Positions 50,116-58,453 of a stretch of DNA of 64,000 nucleotides are shown one piece after another (the first letter of the stretch is position 1; each line of letters begins with the position of its first letter). Below the pieces are notes generated by a model. That model did not search any database, was not told where the DNA came from, and saw only the letters and a list, made by a program, of their open reading frames with translations. The translations under genes were made by a program, and so were the position numbers. The DNA comes from an uncultured Saprospiraceae bacterium (GTDB lineage Bacteria > Bacteroidota > Bacteroidia > Chitinophagales > Saprospiraceae): positions 127,228 to 191,227 of the forward strand of contig CALFBH010000004.1 in assembly GCA_937951615.1 (NCBI GenBank), given 5' to 3'.

Positions 50116-50294
50116 TGCGGGTTGTTGGGTTGCGGGTTGTTGGGTTGCGGGTTGTGGGTTGTGGGTTCTTGGGTGGCGCATCGGGATGGGTGGCGTATCG
50201 GGTTGCGGGTTGTTGGGTGGCGCATCGGGATGTGGGTTGACGGGTTGCGGGTTGTTGAGTTGCGGGTTGTGGGTTCTTCGGTGGCGCATCGGGA
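50116..50294 (+). repeat. G-rich tract with G-quadruplex potential
   Basis: About 180 bp of TTGCGGG/TTGTTGGG/TTGTGGG words and three GGCGCATCGGGA words. Many GGG runs are spaced by 3-6 bases, so the plus strand meets the common G3+N1-7 pattern several times. The ORFs that cross it are low complexity and are rejected. Confidence 0.85.
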
Positions 50295-50532
50295 CATTTT
50301 TTTTGAACCACTAATCCCGATAGCTATCGTGGAGAAGGGTCACTAAGATTTGAGGCTAAAACAATGAGAAAATATTAGCAATCACTTACCAAACCAATCA
50401 CTTAATCACCAATCACCATCATAAGATTTTCAATTACAGGGTTTTATGACTTCGTATTTGAAGGTTTTGGTGTAGGTTGCTGTTTTTCCACTATATAGGG
50501 ATTCAGAATAGCTAATGGGAAAGATACAAGGC
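50295..50532. other. Spacer between the G-rich tract and mtaB
   Basis: It holds TTTGAACCACTAATCCCGATAGC (50302 onward), whose start and TCACTAAG end resemble 61612-61645, then CACCAATCACC words near 50405. No gene is seen. Confidence 0.5.
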
Positions 50533-51900
50533 TTATACTGGCTTTATCAACGACAGCACACCAACACACTCCACGTCCATCGTTCCACTTTCATTAATGC
50601 TTTGCAATTCGACTGTCCCCAGTTCATTAATCATCAGCGGGTCGTAGTCCGTTGAGATTTTGATATAATTATCGGTAAAGCCCGTCATCATACCAGCTTC
50701 TTTGCTGTTCTCGAAGAGTACTTTTCGGGCGCTATTCAGGTGTTGCGTATAAAAATGGCGGCGTTTTTTCTCAGATAAAATATGGAGCATTTTATTGCGG
50801 CGGCGGCGTTCTTCTATGGGAACAACGTCTTCCATTGTTGCAGCCAGTGTATTTTCCCTTTCGGAATAGGTAAACACGTGCAAATAGGAAATATCCAGTT
50901 CGTTGATGAAGCGGTAGGTTTCCAGAAAATCTTCCTCCGTTTCACCTGGAAAGCCGACAATCACATCCACGCCAATGCAGCAATGCGGCATCAATTGCTT
51001 GATGGTCGCTACTCGGTCGGCATAGAGTTCACGCTTATAGCGGCGGCGCATGGCTTTGAGTTGTTTGTTATTACCTGATTGTAGCGGAACATGGAAATGT
51101 GGTACAAATCGCTTGGACTGTGCGACAAATTCTATGACTTCATTGGTCAGCAAATTGGGCTCAATGGAAGATATACGAAAACGCTCAATTCCTTCCACTT
51201 CATCCAATGCTTTTGCCAAGTCGATGAACATGGCTTCCTTCTTGGGTTTCATGCCTTCTATGGTCTCGATAGCTATCGGGATTCCATTGCCAAAATCACC
51301 GAGATTGACGCCCGTCAGTACAATTTCTTTTACGCCCATTTCGGCAATCTTCTGGGCATTTTCCAAGACATTTTCTACCGTGTCGCTTCGACTTTTTCCC
51401 CGCGCCAGCGGTATGGTGCAGAACGAGCATTTATAATCACAACCATCCTGTACTTTTAGAAAAGAACGGGTACGGTCGCCAAAGGAAAAGGCATTGATAA
51501 AGTCTTTTGCCTCCTGCACTTCGCCTGCGTGTACTAAGCCGTTTCCAGGGGCTTTCGCCAAACTATCTACATAGTCGAGAATGCGAAATTTTTCAGCCGC
51601 TCCGAGCACCAAATCTACGCCAGGTATTTCTGAAATTTCCTGCGGTTTCAGTTGGGCATAACAGCCGATGACCACGACATTAGCATGAGGAGCTTGTCGC
51701 AAAGCCTGTCGAACCACCTTCCTGCATTTCCGGTCAGCAAACTCCGTCACTGAACAAGTATTGATGACGTAAATATCCGCGCCCTGATTGAAAGGCTGCA
51801 CCCCATAGCCTGCCTCTTCAAACATGCGACCGATAGCCGATGTTTCGGAGTAGTTGAGCTTGCAACCCAAAGTGTAGAATGCGACGGATTTTGGTGTCAT
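50533..51900 (-). CDS. mtaB: tRNA (t6A37) methylthiotransferase MtaB
   Basis: 455 residues. The N-terminal UPF0004 domain has three Cys binding one 4Fe-4S cluster (LGCKLNYSE, INTCSVT, IGCYAQL). The radical SAM cluster motif is DGCDYKCSFCTIPLARG (CxxxCxxC). IVLTGVNLGDFG, HVPLQSGNNKQLKAMRR and DVIVGFPGETEEDF are typical of the methylthiotransferase family. A C-terminal TRAM-like region (KVLFENSKEAGMMTGFTDNYIKIS) follows. MtaB converts N6-threonylcarbamoyladenosine at tRNA position 37 to its 2-methylthio form. The CKLNxxE opening separates MtaB from MiaB and RimO. Confidence 0.94.
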   Translation of the reverse strand: MTPKSVAFYTLGCKLNYSETSAIGRMFEEAGYGVQPFNQGADIYVINTCSVTEFADRKCRKVVRQALRQAPHANVVVIGCYAQLKPQEISEIPGVDLVLGAAEKFRILDYVDSLAKAPGNGLVHAGEVQEAKDFINAFSFGDRTRSFLKVQDGCDYKCSFCTIPLARGKSRSDTVENVLENAQKIAEMGVKEIVLTGVNLGDFGNGIPIAIETIEGMKPKKEAMFIDLAKALDEVEGIERFRISSIEPNLLTNEVIEFVAQSKRFVPHFHVPLQSGNNKQLKAMRRRYKRELYADRVATIKQLMPHCCIGVDVIVGFPGETEEDFLETYRFINELDISYLHVFTYSERENTLAATMEDVVPIEERRRRNKMLHILSEKKRRHFYTQHLNSARKVLFENSKEAGMMTGFTDNYIKISTDYDPLMINELGTVELQSINESGTMDVECVGVLSLIKPV

Positions 51901-51942
51901 TTTTTAATTACGAATTACGAATTTTTTAATTACGAATGAAAT

Positions 51943-51951
51943 GCAAAGATA
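51943..51951 (-). promoter_or_regulatory. -7 element of mtaB
   Basis: TATCTTTGC on the minus strand is an exact TAnnTTTGC; the leader is about 35 nt and contains a doubled AATTACGAATT word. No standard -33 box. Confidence 0.5.
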
Positions 51952-52019
51952 GGGATTTTTACTGGAATGGTGGGTGGATTTTTTCTCGCAAAGTCGCAGA
52001 GGCTCAAAGCTGTTGTTTT

Positions 52020-52096
52020 GGAAATTTCAACGGTTTGGTAAACTTGCGCGCAGGCTGGTGTGAAGCGAGTTTGCTAAACCTGTTGAAATTTTCAAC
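52020..52096. repeat. Left flanking hairpin of the AAA/DUF4435 cassette
   Basis: An imperfect inverted repeat with arms GAAATTTCAACGGTTTGGTA and its complement near 52064-52092. The segment 52027-52055 recurs inverted at 53878-53906 with 26 of 29 bases identical. Confidence 0.75.
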
Positions 52097-52217
52097 TTAT
52101 TGCAAGAGCCTCTTTGACATAATTTATGATTCGATTCATGGCGGTATCCGATTCTTTATCTGACATGCCTTTACGAAGACAGATGTCCATCAATTGTTTT
52201 TGCTCGTATCTAACAAC
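52092..52217 (-). pseudogene. Displaced reading-frame tail of the DUF4435-like gene
   Basis: Just before the annotated stop at 52190, another frame reads 41 sensible codons: VVRYEQKQLMDICLRKGMS, then DKESDTAMNRIINYV, then KEALAIS and a stop. The charged, helix-like composition fits a protein C-terminus far better than the frame that ends SKVLLDTSKNN. One missing base in AAAGGTGTT at ~52217-52223 would join them into a ~197-residue protein. Confidence 0.6.
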
Positions 52218-52684
52218 ACCTTTGAAAACTGATTATCGTGTGCATTATTGCTTTTCCACAATTCTACTTCAAAAGCGAACCAATCGCAAACACTTTTTAT
52301 CATTTTATCTTTCTTGTCGGTTTCTTTTTTCTTCAATAGCATCTCTAGGTCTTCTTTCCCATCTTTATATAAGTCATTTTCAATGCTATAGCCAAGGGTG
52401 AAGAATACTTCCTCATATTCATCGGGTATTCCGGTAAAAACCCATAAGTCTTTATCTGCGATGAAAATCACTTTTTTATTGGCAAATTCTTCCTTGCGTT
52501 CAAATATTTTCAACAGGGCAGTTCGCCCGCCACAGGGTAGAAAATCAATCTCTAATAAGCCTATTTCATCCTGTAATTCCCGATAAACAAACTGGTCGCC
52601 TTTGCCTTCCACTAAGACTGTCGGCAAGTCTGTATTATTCAAATAGGCAATAATTTCGTCAGGATTATACTCTACATTTGCCAT
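52190..52684 (-). CDS. DUF4435/TOPRIM-like effector (AriB-like), apparently frameshifted
   Basis: 164 residues as read. LPTVLVEGKGDQFVYRELQDEIGLLEIDFLPCGGRTALLKIFE supplies the TOPRIM-like conserved Glu, and KKVIFIADKDLW supplies the DxD-type acidic pair. YSIENDLYKDG matches the later DUF4435 motif. This is the arrangement of AriB in PARIS defence, in which AriA, an AAA15 ATPase, triggers AriB. The start overlaps the ATPase stop by one base (TAATG). The protein is shorter than typical AriB (~300 residues), and a frameshift near its end is likely, so the effector may be disabled. Confidence 0.72.
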   Translation of the reverse strand: MANVEYNPDEIIAYLNNTDLPTVLVEGKGDQFVYRELQDEIGLLEIDFLPCGGRTALLKIFERKEEFANKKVIFIADKDLWVFTGIPDEYEEVFFTLGYSIENDLYKDGKEDLEMLLKKKETDKKDKMIKSVCDWFAFEVELWKSNNAHDNQFSKVLLDTSKNN

Positions 52685-53724
52685 TATGCAATAACTTCTT
52701 TATCCTGACTCAAAACGATTTGTTTGTCGGGGTATTTTGCGTAAATAAATGGAGAATGGGTCGCTACGATAAACTGATTGGTCGTATCCTGTTCCATCAA
52801 TACAGGAAAAAGTAATCGCTGCCAGTCTCCGTGCAAACTCATTTCTGGTTCATCAATGAATATAATGGAATTGTCCGAAAAGAAATTATAACACAAGAAA
52901 CTCAACATTTGCTTCTCGCCAAAGGACAATTTATCGGGTGATATGGCTTCTTTGCCTTCTCCAAGCGATAGTTTTTCGGTGAGTTGTATTTTCTTTCCTT
53001 TTAGAATTTTATTGACCAGATTGGATAGAACGGTCATGGAGTTTAATATCTTTTTTCGCTTTTTGTTGTCAGCTAAAACACGCTGTTCTATTTCCTTTAA
53101 TGCCTTTTGGCTTCCATTACCATTTTGCGTATTAGATAAGATAAATTCGGATTGTTCTTCTTCTATTTTTCTCAGTTGTTGAGAAATGTCAGAGTATTTA
53201 GCGGTGACTACGTTGATAATATCATTATTAGAAACAGAAGCTACTAAACTATGTGAAATAATTTTATCCATTTCATTATTCGGATAGTTTCTTTTTTGAG
53301 ACTCGGTTAGATTATTCAAAGACCCTGATAAAGCGTCATTAATCATAGGAGAAGAAAAAACACCTTCAATTCGTCTAAAAGTGGGCATAAAAATAGTGCT
53401 TTTGTCAGAGAAATTTACTGAGGAGTTAGTACCGATTGCATGTTTTCCAATATTTCTATCATTCATAAAAATATTAAGCCACCTCCTCTCTTTATTATAT
53501 TCGATTTTGATATTACGTCCTTCAAAGGTTTCTAATTTGACTTCATCAAAGATTGTATTTGATGCACACTTTTTCATATTCCCACTGTACACATACCACA
53601 TCAATTTCAATAAACTCGTCTTACCACTCCCATTTTTACCAACTATAATGTTGAGGTCACGGTTAAAGGTCAAGTCAAAATCAAAGCGACCATTCAGGTT
53701 CTTAACTATCAGGCGTTTTATCAT
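52684..53724 (-). CDS. AAA-family ATPase (AriA-like/OLD-like)
   Basis: 346 residues. Walker A: NIIVGKNGSGKTSLLKLMW near residue 30. The ABC signature LSFGEKQMLSFLCYNFF, Walker B SIIFIDEPEMSLHGDWQRLL and switch FIVATHSPFIYAKYP follow in order. A central helical insertion of ~100 residues (SQQLRKIEEEQSEFILS ... KKRKKILNSMTVLSNLVNKIL) lies between. This is the AAA15/AAA21 plan of OLD-type and AriA ATPases. With the coupled DUF4435 gene it forms a two-gene PARIS-like module. A role in phage defence is inferred from this pairing. Confidence 0.85.
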   Translation of the reverse strand: MIKRLIVKNLNGRFDFDLTFNRDLNIIVGKNGSGKTSLLKLMWYVYSGNMKKCASNTIFDEVKLETFEGRNIKIEYNKERRWLNIFMNDRNIGKHAIGTNSSVNFSDKSTIFMPTFRRIEGVFSSPMINDALSGSLNNLTESQKRNYPNNEMDKIISHSLVASVSNNDIINVVTAKYSDISQQLRKIEEEQSEFILSNTQNGNGSQKALKEIEQRVLADNKKRKKILNSMTVLSNLVNKILKGKKIQLTEKLSLGEGKEAISPDKLSFGEKQMLSFLCYNFFSDNSIIFIDEPEMSLHGDWQRLLFPVLMEQDTTNQFIVATHSPFIYAKYPDKQIVLSQDKEVIA

Positions 53725-53746
53725 ATTTCTAAGTCTAATGTTTATC

Positions 53747-53777
53747 CAAAGATACGGTTTTTACTTCAACATTGAAA
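53747..53777 (-). promoter_or_regulatory. Promoter of the AAA/DUF4435 cassette
   Basis: On the minus strand, TTTC (53777-53774), 19 bp, then TATCTTTG (53754-53747); leader about 15 nt. Confidence 0.55.
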
Positions 53778-53906
53778 CACTTGCGCCTAGGTTCTTGCGT
53801 AGGGCAAGTTTCCTAAACCTTCTGCTCTAAGAAACTTGATCTTCAAAGGCAGATTTAGCAAACTCCCTTTGCTCAAAGCTTGCCCGCAAGTTTACGAAAC
53901 CGTTGA
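53778..53906. repeat. Right flanking hairpins of the AAA/DUF4435 cassette
   Basis: Nested AAACTTGC/GCAAGTTT words, among them 53878-53906, which matches 52027-52055 in inverted orientation. It ends just before the dapD stop codon. Confidence 0.75.
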
Positions 53907-53908
53907 TT

Positions 53909-54724
53909 TTATACAGCTACTGCGTGTTCTCGCAAAGCGTCATTCAGCGAGACTTTTTTATCTGTACTTTCTTTGCGTTGGCCAATAATCAAAGCGCAAG
54001 GCACTTGATATTCGCCTGCTGTAAATTTTTTGGTGTAAGTTCCCGGAATCACGACAGAACGTGGTGGCACATAGCCTCTATATTCTACCGACTCTTCACC
54101 AGATACATCTATGATATGGGTGGATTGTGTAATCACAGTATTTGCGCCAAGCACAGATTCACGACCAATACGCACGCCCTCTACCACAATACAGCGTGAA
54201 CCGATAAAACAATCGTCTTCTATGATCGTCGGCGTTGCCTGCAAAGGCTCTAATACACCACCGATTCCAACGCCGCCACTAAGGTGTACATTTCTGCCGA
54301 TTTGTCCGCAGGAACCTACCGTTGCCCAGGTGTCGACCATCGTTCCGCTACCGACATGAGCACCAATATTGACATAACTCGGCATCAAAATGACGCCTTT
54401 TTCTATGAAAGCACCATAACGTGCGATGGCATGAGGCACCACACGAACACCCTTAGCTGCATAATCTCGCTTAAGCAACATTTTGTCGTGAAATTCAAAT
54501 GGACCAACTTCAATGGTTTCCATCTTCTGAATCGGAAAATATAACACCACTGCTTTTTTGACCCATTGATTGACGATCCAGTCGTCGCCGTCGGGCTGTG
54601 CGACCCGCAGTTTGCCAGTATCCAGTAGTTCAATGACTGCTCGTATTGCGGCTTTTGTGTCGTCGGCTTTGAGCAATTCCCGATTGTCCCAGGCAGATTC
54701 TATGATTTTTTGTAACTTTTCCAT
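53909..54724 (-). CDS. dapD: Tetrahydrodipicolinate N-succinyltransferase
   Basis: 271 residues, the expected length. The enzyme succinylates tetrahydrodipicolinate in the lysine/diaminopimelate pathway. [65 protein letters not shown]-like blocks (here VGSCGQIG), and the left-handed beta-helix hexapeptides [28 protein letters not shown] are diagnostic. It is trimeric and cytosolic. The gene stands alone; a -7 box lies at 54799-54807. Confidence 0.96.
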   Translation of the reverse strand: [271 protein letters not shown]

Positions 54725-54746
54725 TAGATGTTTCTATTTTTGTTTG

Positions 54747-54943
54747 TTATTGGTTGATTGGTTATTGGAGTGTTTGGTTATATGATAATTTTTACTTCGC
54801 AAAAATATGTTTCTTTTGCATTTTATGTCGTTAAGAAACCATAATAAAATAACTATTGTATAGAACACGTTACTTTAGCGTATGTTTTGCGAAGCAAAAT
54901 AAAAATTCACCAATAACCAATACCTAATTACCAATCACCAAAT
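54747..54943. repeat. GGTTATTGG / CCAATAACC quasi-palindrome
   Basis: A G/T arm (TTATTGGTTGATTGGTTATT, 54748 onward), a centre with GTTTTGCGAAGCAAAATA (54883-54900) and a C/A arm (CACCAATAACCAATACC, 54908 onward). Same design as 12682-12815. Confidence 0.75.
54799..54807 (-). promoter_or_regulatory. -7 element of dapD
   Basis: TATTTTTGC on the minus strand; leader about 70 nt, crossing the G/T arm of the quasi-palindrome. Confidence 0.45.
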
Positions 54944-54948
54944 AGAAA

Positions 54949-55581
54949 ATGAAATACATGAAAAAAATTGTTTGCTGGAGTTTATTGCTCCTTATAACTG
55001 CCTGTTCAAAACCAGTAGAAGTCATTCAGGAGAAAGATGACAGTGGAAAAGTGATTGTAGAATATGAACGTCGAAAATCAGATTTTTCTAAACATGGCTG
55101 GTATAAGGGTTATTATACAGATGGTCCGCAATTGCGTGAAGAAGCACAATATAAAGACAATAAGCTAGAAGGTGAAAGAATACTTTTTTATAAAAACGGC
55201 AAACCAGAATCTGTAGAAATCTACCAAAACGGTGTATTTGAAGGCCCTTATAAAATGTATTATCCCAATGGACAACTGGGTCAGGAAGGTATGTATATCA
55301 ACGGGGCGATGTCAGGCGATTGGAAATTTTACCACGATACAGGTGTGCTGAAAGAAGTGGTCTTTTTTAAAGACAATAACGAAAATGGTCCGTTTAAGGA
55401 ATATCATAAAAACGGAAAAATCAGCATAGAAGGTACTTATGAAAATGGCAATTACGAGGTGGGCGAATTAAAGAAATATGATGAATCCGGTACGCTGTTC
55501 GCCAAAATGAATTGCGAAATAAAAATGATAGCTGGCGAGAGATTCAGCGAATGTAAAACGACCTGGAAACTGGGTGATTAG
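54949..55581 (+). CDS. YwqK-like MORN-variant repeat lipoprotein
   Basis: 210 residues. The leader KKIVCWSLLLLITAC is a lipobox; ATG at 54958 is an equal start option. About six repeats of the MORN_2/YwqK type follow: GYYTDGPQLREEAQYKDNKLEGERILFYKNGK, FEGPYKMYYPNGQLGQEGMYINGAMSGDWKFYHDTGVLKE and ENGPFKEYHKNGKISIEGTYENG. The name 'YwqK antitoxin' stems from a Bacillus gene; in Bacteroidota such lipoproteins have no proven antitoxin role. It may be co-transcribed with porQ, 101 nt downstream. Confidence 0.85.
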   Translation: MKYMKKIVCWSLLLLITACSKPVEVIQEKDDSGKVIVEYERRKSDFSKHGWYKGYYTDGPQLREEAQYKDNKLEGERILFYKNGKPESVEIYQNGVFEGPYKMYYPNGQLGQEGMYINGAMSGDWKFYHDTGVLKEVVFFKDNNENGPFKEYHKNGKISIEGTYENGNYEVGELKKYDESGTLFAKMNCEIKMIAGERFSECKTTWKLGD

Positions 55582-55622
55582 GGTAATTGGGATATTAGGG
55601 TATTGGGTAATTGATTAGCTTA
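55574..55622. repeat. GGGTATTGGGTAATTG word array
   Basis: A G/T-rich array (GATTAGGGTAATTGGGATAT) begins within the last codons of the YwqK-like gene. The complementary array (ACCAATACCCTGATATCCC) is at 58663-58690. Confidence 0.7.
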
Positions 55623-55682
55623 TCCAACTTAACTCAAAAACCGTAACTCGACAACTCGTAATCCGCAACTCAAATACCAAAC

Positions 55683-56732
55683 ATGAAACACATATATACA
55701 AGTCTGCTTATTGCCCTCTTCACTACAAGTGCTTTTGCGCAAATTGGTGGTGATAATGTCTATGAATTTATCAACCTTTCGTCCTCTGCGCGGGTGGGTG
55801 CTTTGGGTGGCAACCTGATTACGGTGAAAGATGATGATGCGGTGCTAGGCTATTCCAACCCTGCTGCGCTCAATCCACTGATGCACAAACAAGCTGCTTT
55901 TAATACAGCTTTTCATGTCGCAGGTATCAATCATGGTTATGCTGGTTATGCGGTACATTCGGATAAACTGGCGACGACCTTCAATGGCGGTATTCAATAT
56001 GCTTCTTATGGCAATTTCACAGCGGCTGATGTCACTGGACAGTCCGTAGGAGAATTTAAAGCGGCAGAGTATGTACTGAATGTGGGCGCAGGCAGGCAGT
56101 ACAGCGAGCAGATTTCTTATGGACTGAATTTGAAAACAATTTATTCCCGACTAGAGTCTTATAATTCTGTGGGCATTGCGGCAGATGCGGCGGTCATGTA
56201 TGCTGATACGGCAACAAACTTTACGGCTACCCTGGTTTTGAAAAACATGGGTACACAATTGTCCGCTTTTACGGCTGACAATCGAGAGCCTCTGCCTTTT
56301 GAAATACAGGCTGGCGTATCGAAGCGGCTGCGTTATCTACCTTTCCGTTTTTCTGTCATCGCGCATAACCTCCAACGCTGGAATATCCGTTATGATGATC
56401 CCAGTTCAGTGGAACCGACGCCACTTTTTGAAGACAGTCCACAGGAGACCAGCAAATTTGTTATTGGTATAGATAATTTCTTCCGTCACCTTACTTTTAA
56501 TGGAGAATTGCTCATTGGGAAAGCTGATAATTTCAGGATTCGTTTTGGGTATAATCATCTTCGTCGTTCTGAGTTGAATGTCAATAACCTACGTACGCTG
56601 GCTGGTTTTTCTACTGGACTAGGCTTGAAGGTGAGTAAATTTCGGCTGGACTATGGGTTGGCAGTCTATCACATTGCAGGTTCAGTACATCAGTTTGGAA
56701 TTTCCACAGATATTGGATCTTTTAGGAAATAA
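55683..56732 (+). CDS. porQ: Type IX secretion system protein PorQ
   Basis: 349 residues. The signal peptide is KHIYTSLLIALFTTSAFAQ. GGDNVYEFINLSSSARVGALGGNLITVKDDDAVLGYSNPAALNP is the PorQ signature, followed by an outer-membrane barrel (alternating strands to FGISTDIGSFRK). PorQ belongs to the surface attachment complex with PorU, PorV and PorZ, which processes and anchors T9SS cargo to lipopolysaccharide. Its presence here with porX and several cargo genes shows an active T9SS, although the genes are not clustered. Confidence 0.93.
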   Translation: MKHIYTSLLIALFTTSAFAQIGGDNVYEFINLSSSARVGALGGNLITVKDDDAVLGYSNPAALNPLMHKQAAFNTAFHVAGINHGYAGYAVHSDKLATTFNGGIQYASYGNFTAADVTGQSVGEFKAAEYVLNVGAGRQYSEQISYGLNLKTIYSRLESYNSVGIAADAAVMYADTATNFTATLVLKNMGTQLSAFTADNREPLPFEIQAGVSKRLRYLPFRFSVIAHNLQRWNIRYDDPSSVEPTPLFEDSPQETSKFVIGIDNFFRHLTFNGELLIGKADNFRIRFGYNHLRRSELNVNNLRTLAGFSTGLGLKVSKFRLDYGLAVYHIAGSVHQFGISTDIGSFRK

Positions 56733-56749
56733 AACAAGCTAGAAAAGGC

Positions 56750-56789
56750 AAGGGAGGTATTGTCAATAAATTGGCAATACGCTCCCTTT
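56750..56789 (+). terminator. Terminator after porQ
   Basis: AAGGGAG / CTCCCTT stem extended by TATTG / CAATA, closed by a 12-nt loop, 17 nt after the stop. Confidence 0.75.
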
Positions 56790-57505
56790 ACACCCTCCAT
56801 CATAAAAAATCTTTAATAAAAAACCATGTCCTGGAATATCTTAATCCAAGCAACATTAGTCTATATTTATATCAAATTTACAAAAAAACGTCTATATTTT
56901 TTTTATATCACTGTGTATAATTAAGTACTCTAAGCATAAAAAACTGATTATAAAGTTACTAAAGCCTTTAAAATTTATCAAAAAACAATATCTTATACCT
57001 ATATATTCAGACCAAGAAAGAGATTTGGGTACAAAGCTCCCAATGAAATATTCGCTCAAAAACTCAAATAGCAATTCGATGTTGCATTTATTACTTGAAT
57101 CCCAAAACATGATAGAATTGATTTGAATACTTTCCTTGCCAAATTACTTCAAACTAAAATTTCATCAATTAAAAACCTCTTTTAAACACTCATTTCGTGA
57201 TTTTGTATAACAGAACAAAACAGTATATTTCATTTTCAATACATCGCAAAACCATAGTATTGGCAAAAAAACGTGACTACTAATTTTCACACAAATGCAT
57301 TATAAAAATTTACAATTTATAGATTTTTACAAAATAATGCATAACTTGCTTTCAAATAATGTTCTAAAACATAGTCACAGAAACATTAGCTTATTTTTCT
57401 GTTCAAAAGAATTATACTAAAACATTTTTATCAGTATTATCGCTGATGATTAAGTCATAAATTGTTTTTAAAGAAGTACTAGCACATTTAGTTTTGGGTT
57501 AAGGG
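56790..57505. other. Long AT-rich spacer without a gene
   Basis: About 720 bp of strongly AT-rich sequence. The only ORF of note (56892-57110, minus) has poor composition and no start context. No repeat words are seen, unlike other spacers. A terminator at its end, with no gene in front of it on this strand, makes a noncoding transcript possible. Confidence 0.5.
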
Positions 57506-57540
57506 CGGCTTTTCTGATTTACAGGGAAGCCGTTTTTTTT
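57506..57540 (+). terminator. Orphan intrinsic terminator upstream of the LOG gene
   Basis: CGGCTT / AAGCCG stem with G-T extensions, followed by eight T. It is one of the strongest terminators in the window, yet no gene precedes it. A -7-like TAGTTTTG lies just before it at 57489-57496. Confidence 0.75.
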
Positions 57541-57727
57541 ATGCAAAAACGACTTTATTCGACAGCAGTATTCTATTCTATTTGGACATAACAAAATAAA
57601 GCCTTAATATGTGTATCCTTTTTTAAAAAATATCATCTAATGATGTGGGCTTTATTAAAAAACAGTTTATCGGTTTATTCCGTATAAGCAAGTATATCCC
57701 ATTTCTTACAATTTAAACAAAAAAAAT

Positions 57728-58453
57728 ATGAGTGGACAAGAAACAAACGTTCCGTATAAATCACAAAAAAAATGGAGCGAGATCAAGGGAGAAAATTCGT
57801 GGACGATGTTCAAAGTGATTGCCGAATTTGTAGAAGGCTTTGAACGTATGAATAAAATAGAACCCTGCGTATCTATTTTTGGTTCTGCCCGTACTAAACC
57901 CGGAACAAAATATTATGAGTTGGCAGTCGATGTGGCAAAAAGACTCACACAAGAAGGCTACGGCATCATCACTGGTGGTGGTCCAGGCATCATGGAAGCG
58001 GGCAACAAAGGCGCACACCTCGGTGGCGGGTCATCCGTAGGGCTGAACATTGAATTGCCTTTTGAGCAAAGTCATAATCCATATATCGACGTAGATAAAA
58101 ACCTCAATTATAATTACTTTTTTATTCGCAAAGTGATGTTTGTGAAGTATGCACAGGCTTTTGTCACGCTACCTGGCGGCTTTGGTACTATGGACGAGCT
58201 TTTTGAAGTACTGACCTTGATTCAGACGAAGAAGATAGACCGCGTACCTGTCGTTTTGATGGGTGTGGAGTATTGGTCTGGGTTAGTAGACTGGATTCGT
58301 AAAACCATGCTGGAAACACATAGCAATATCAGTGCCGACGATTTAGATTTATTTCTAGTGACTGATGATATTGAGGAAGTTGCCGAGTATATTAATAAAT
58401 TCTATGCAGAAGGTACTAATTCTGAATTGCGTCCGAATTATCGGATGGAGTAG
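57728..58453 (+). CDS. LOG-family protein (cytokinin riboside 5'-monophosphate phosphoribohydrolase-like)
   Basis: 241 residues. PCVSIFGSARTKPGTKYYELA, GGGPGIMEAGNKGAHLGGGSSVGLNIELPFEQ and LPGGFGTMDELFEVLTLIQTKKI give the lysine-decarboxylase-like Rossmann fold with the LOG signature PGGxGTxxE. Family members release free base from nucleoside 5'-monophosphates; in bacteria they are often annotated as TIGR00730. It is cytosolic. The gene has a long 5' spacer carrying the orphan terminator. Confidence 0.92.
   Translation: MSGQETNVPYKSQKKWSEIKGENSWTMFKVIAEFVEGFERMNKIEPCVSIFGSARTKPGTKYYELAVDVAKRLTQEGYGIITGGGPGIMEAGNKGAHLGGGSSVGLNIELPFEQSHNPYIDVDKNLNYNYFFIRKVMFVKYAQAFVTLPGGFGTMDELFEVLTLIQTKKIDRVPVVLMGVEYWSGLVDWIRKTMLETHSNISADDLDLFLVTDDIEEVAEYINKFYAEGTNSELRPNYRME

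Noticed and set aside
50080-50346. Overlapping ORFs in the G-rich tract (both strands)
   Set aside because: Composition is dictated by the TTGCGGG repeat; no start context or domain.
54949-55581. Toxin-antitoxin antitoxin (YwqK label)
   Set aside because: A lipoprotein with MORN-like repeats and no toxin partner; the label is inherited from annotation.
56892-57110. 72-residue minus-strand ORF in the long spacer
   Set aside because: AT-driven composition, no promoter or homology cue.
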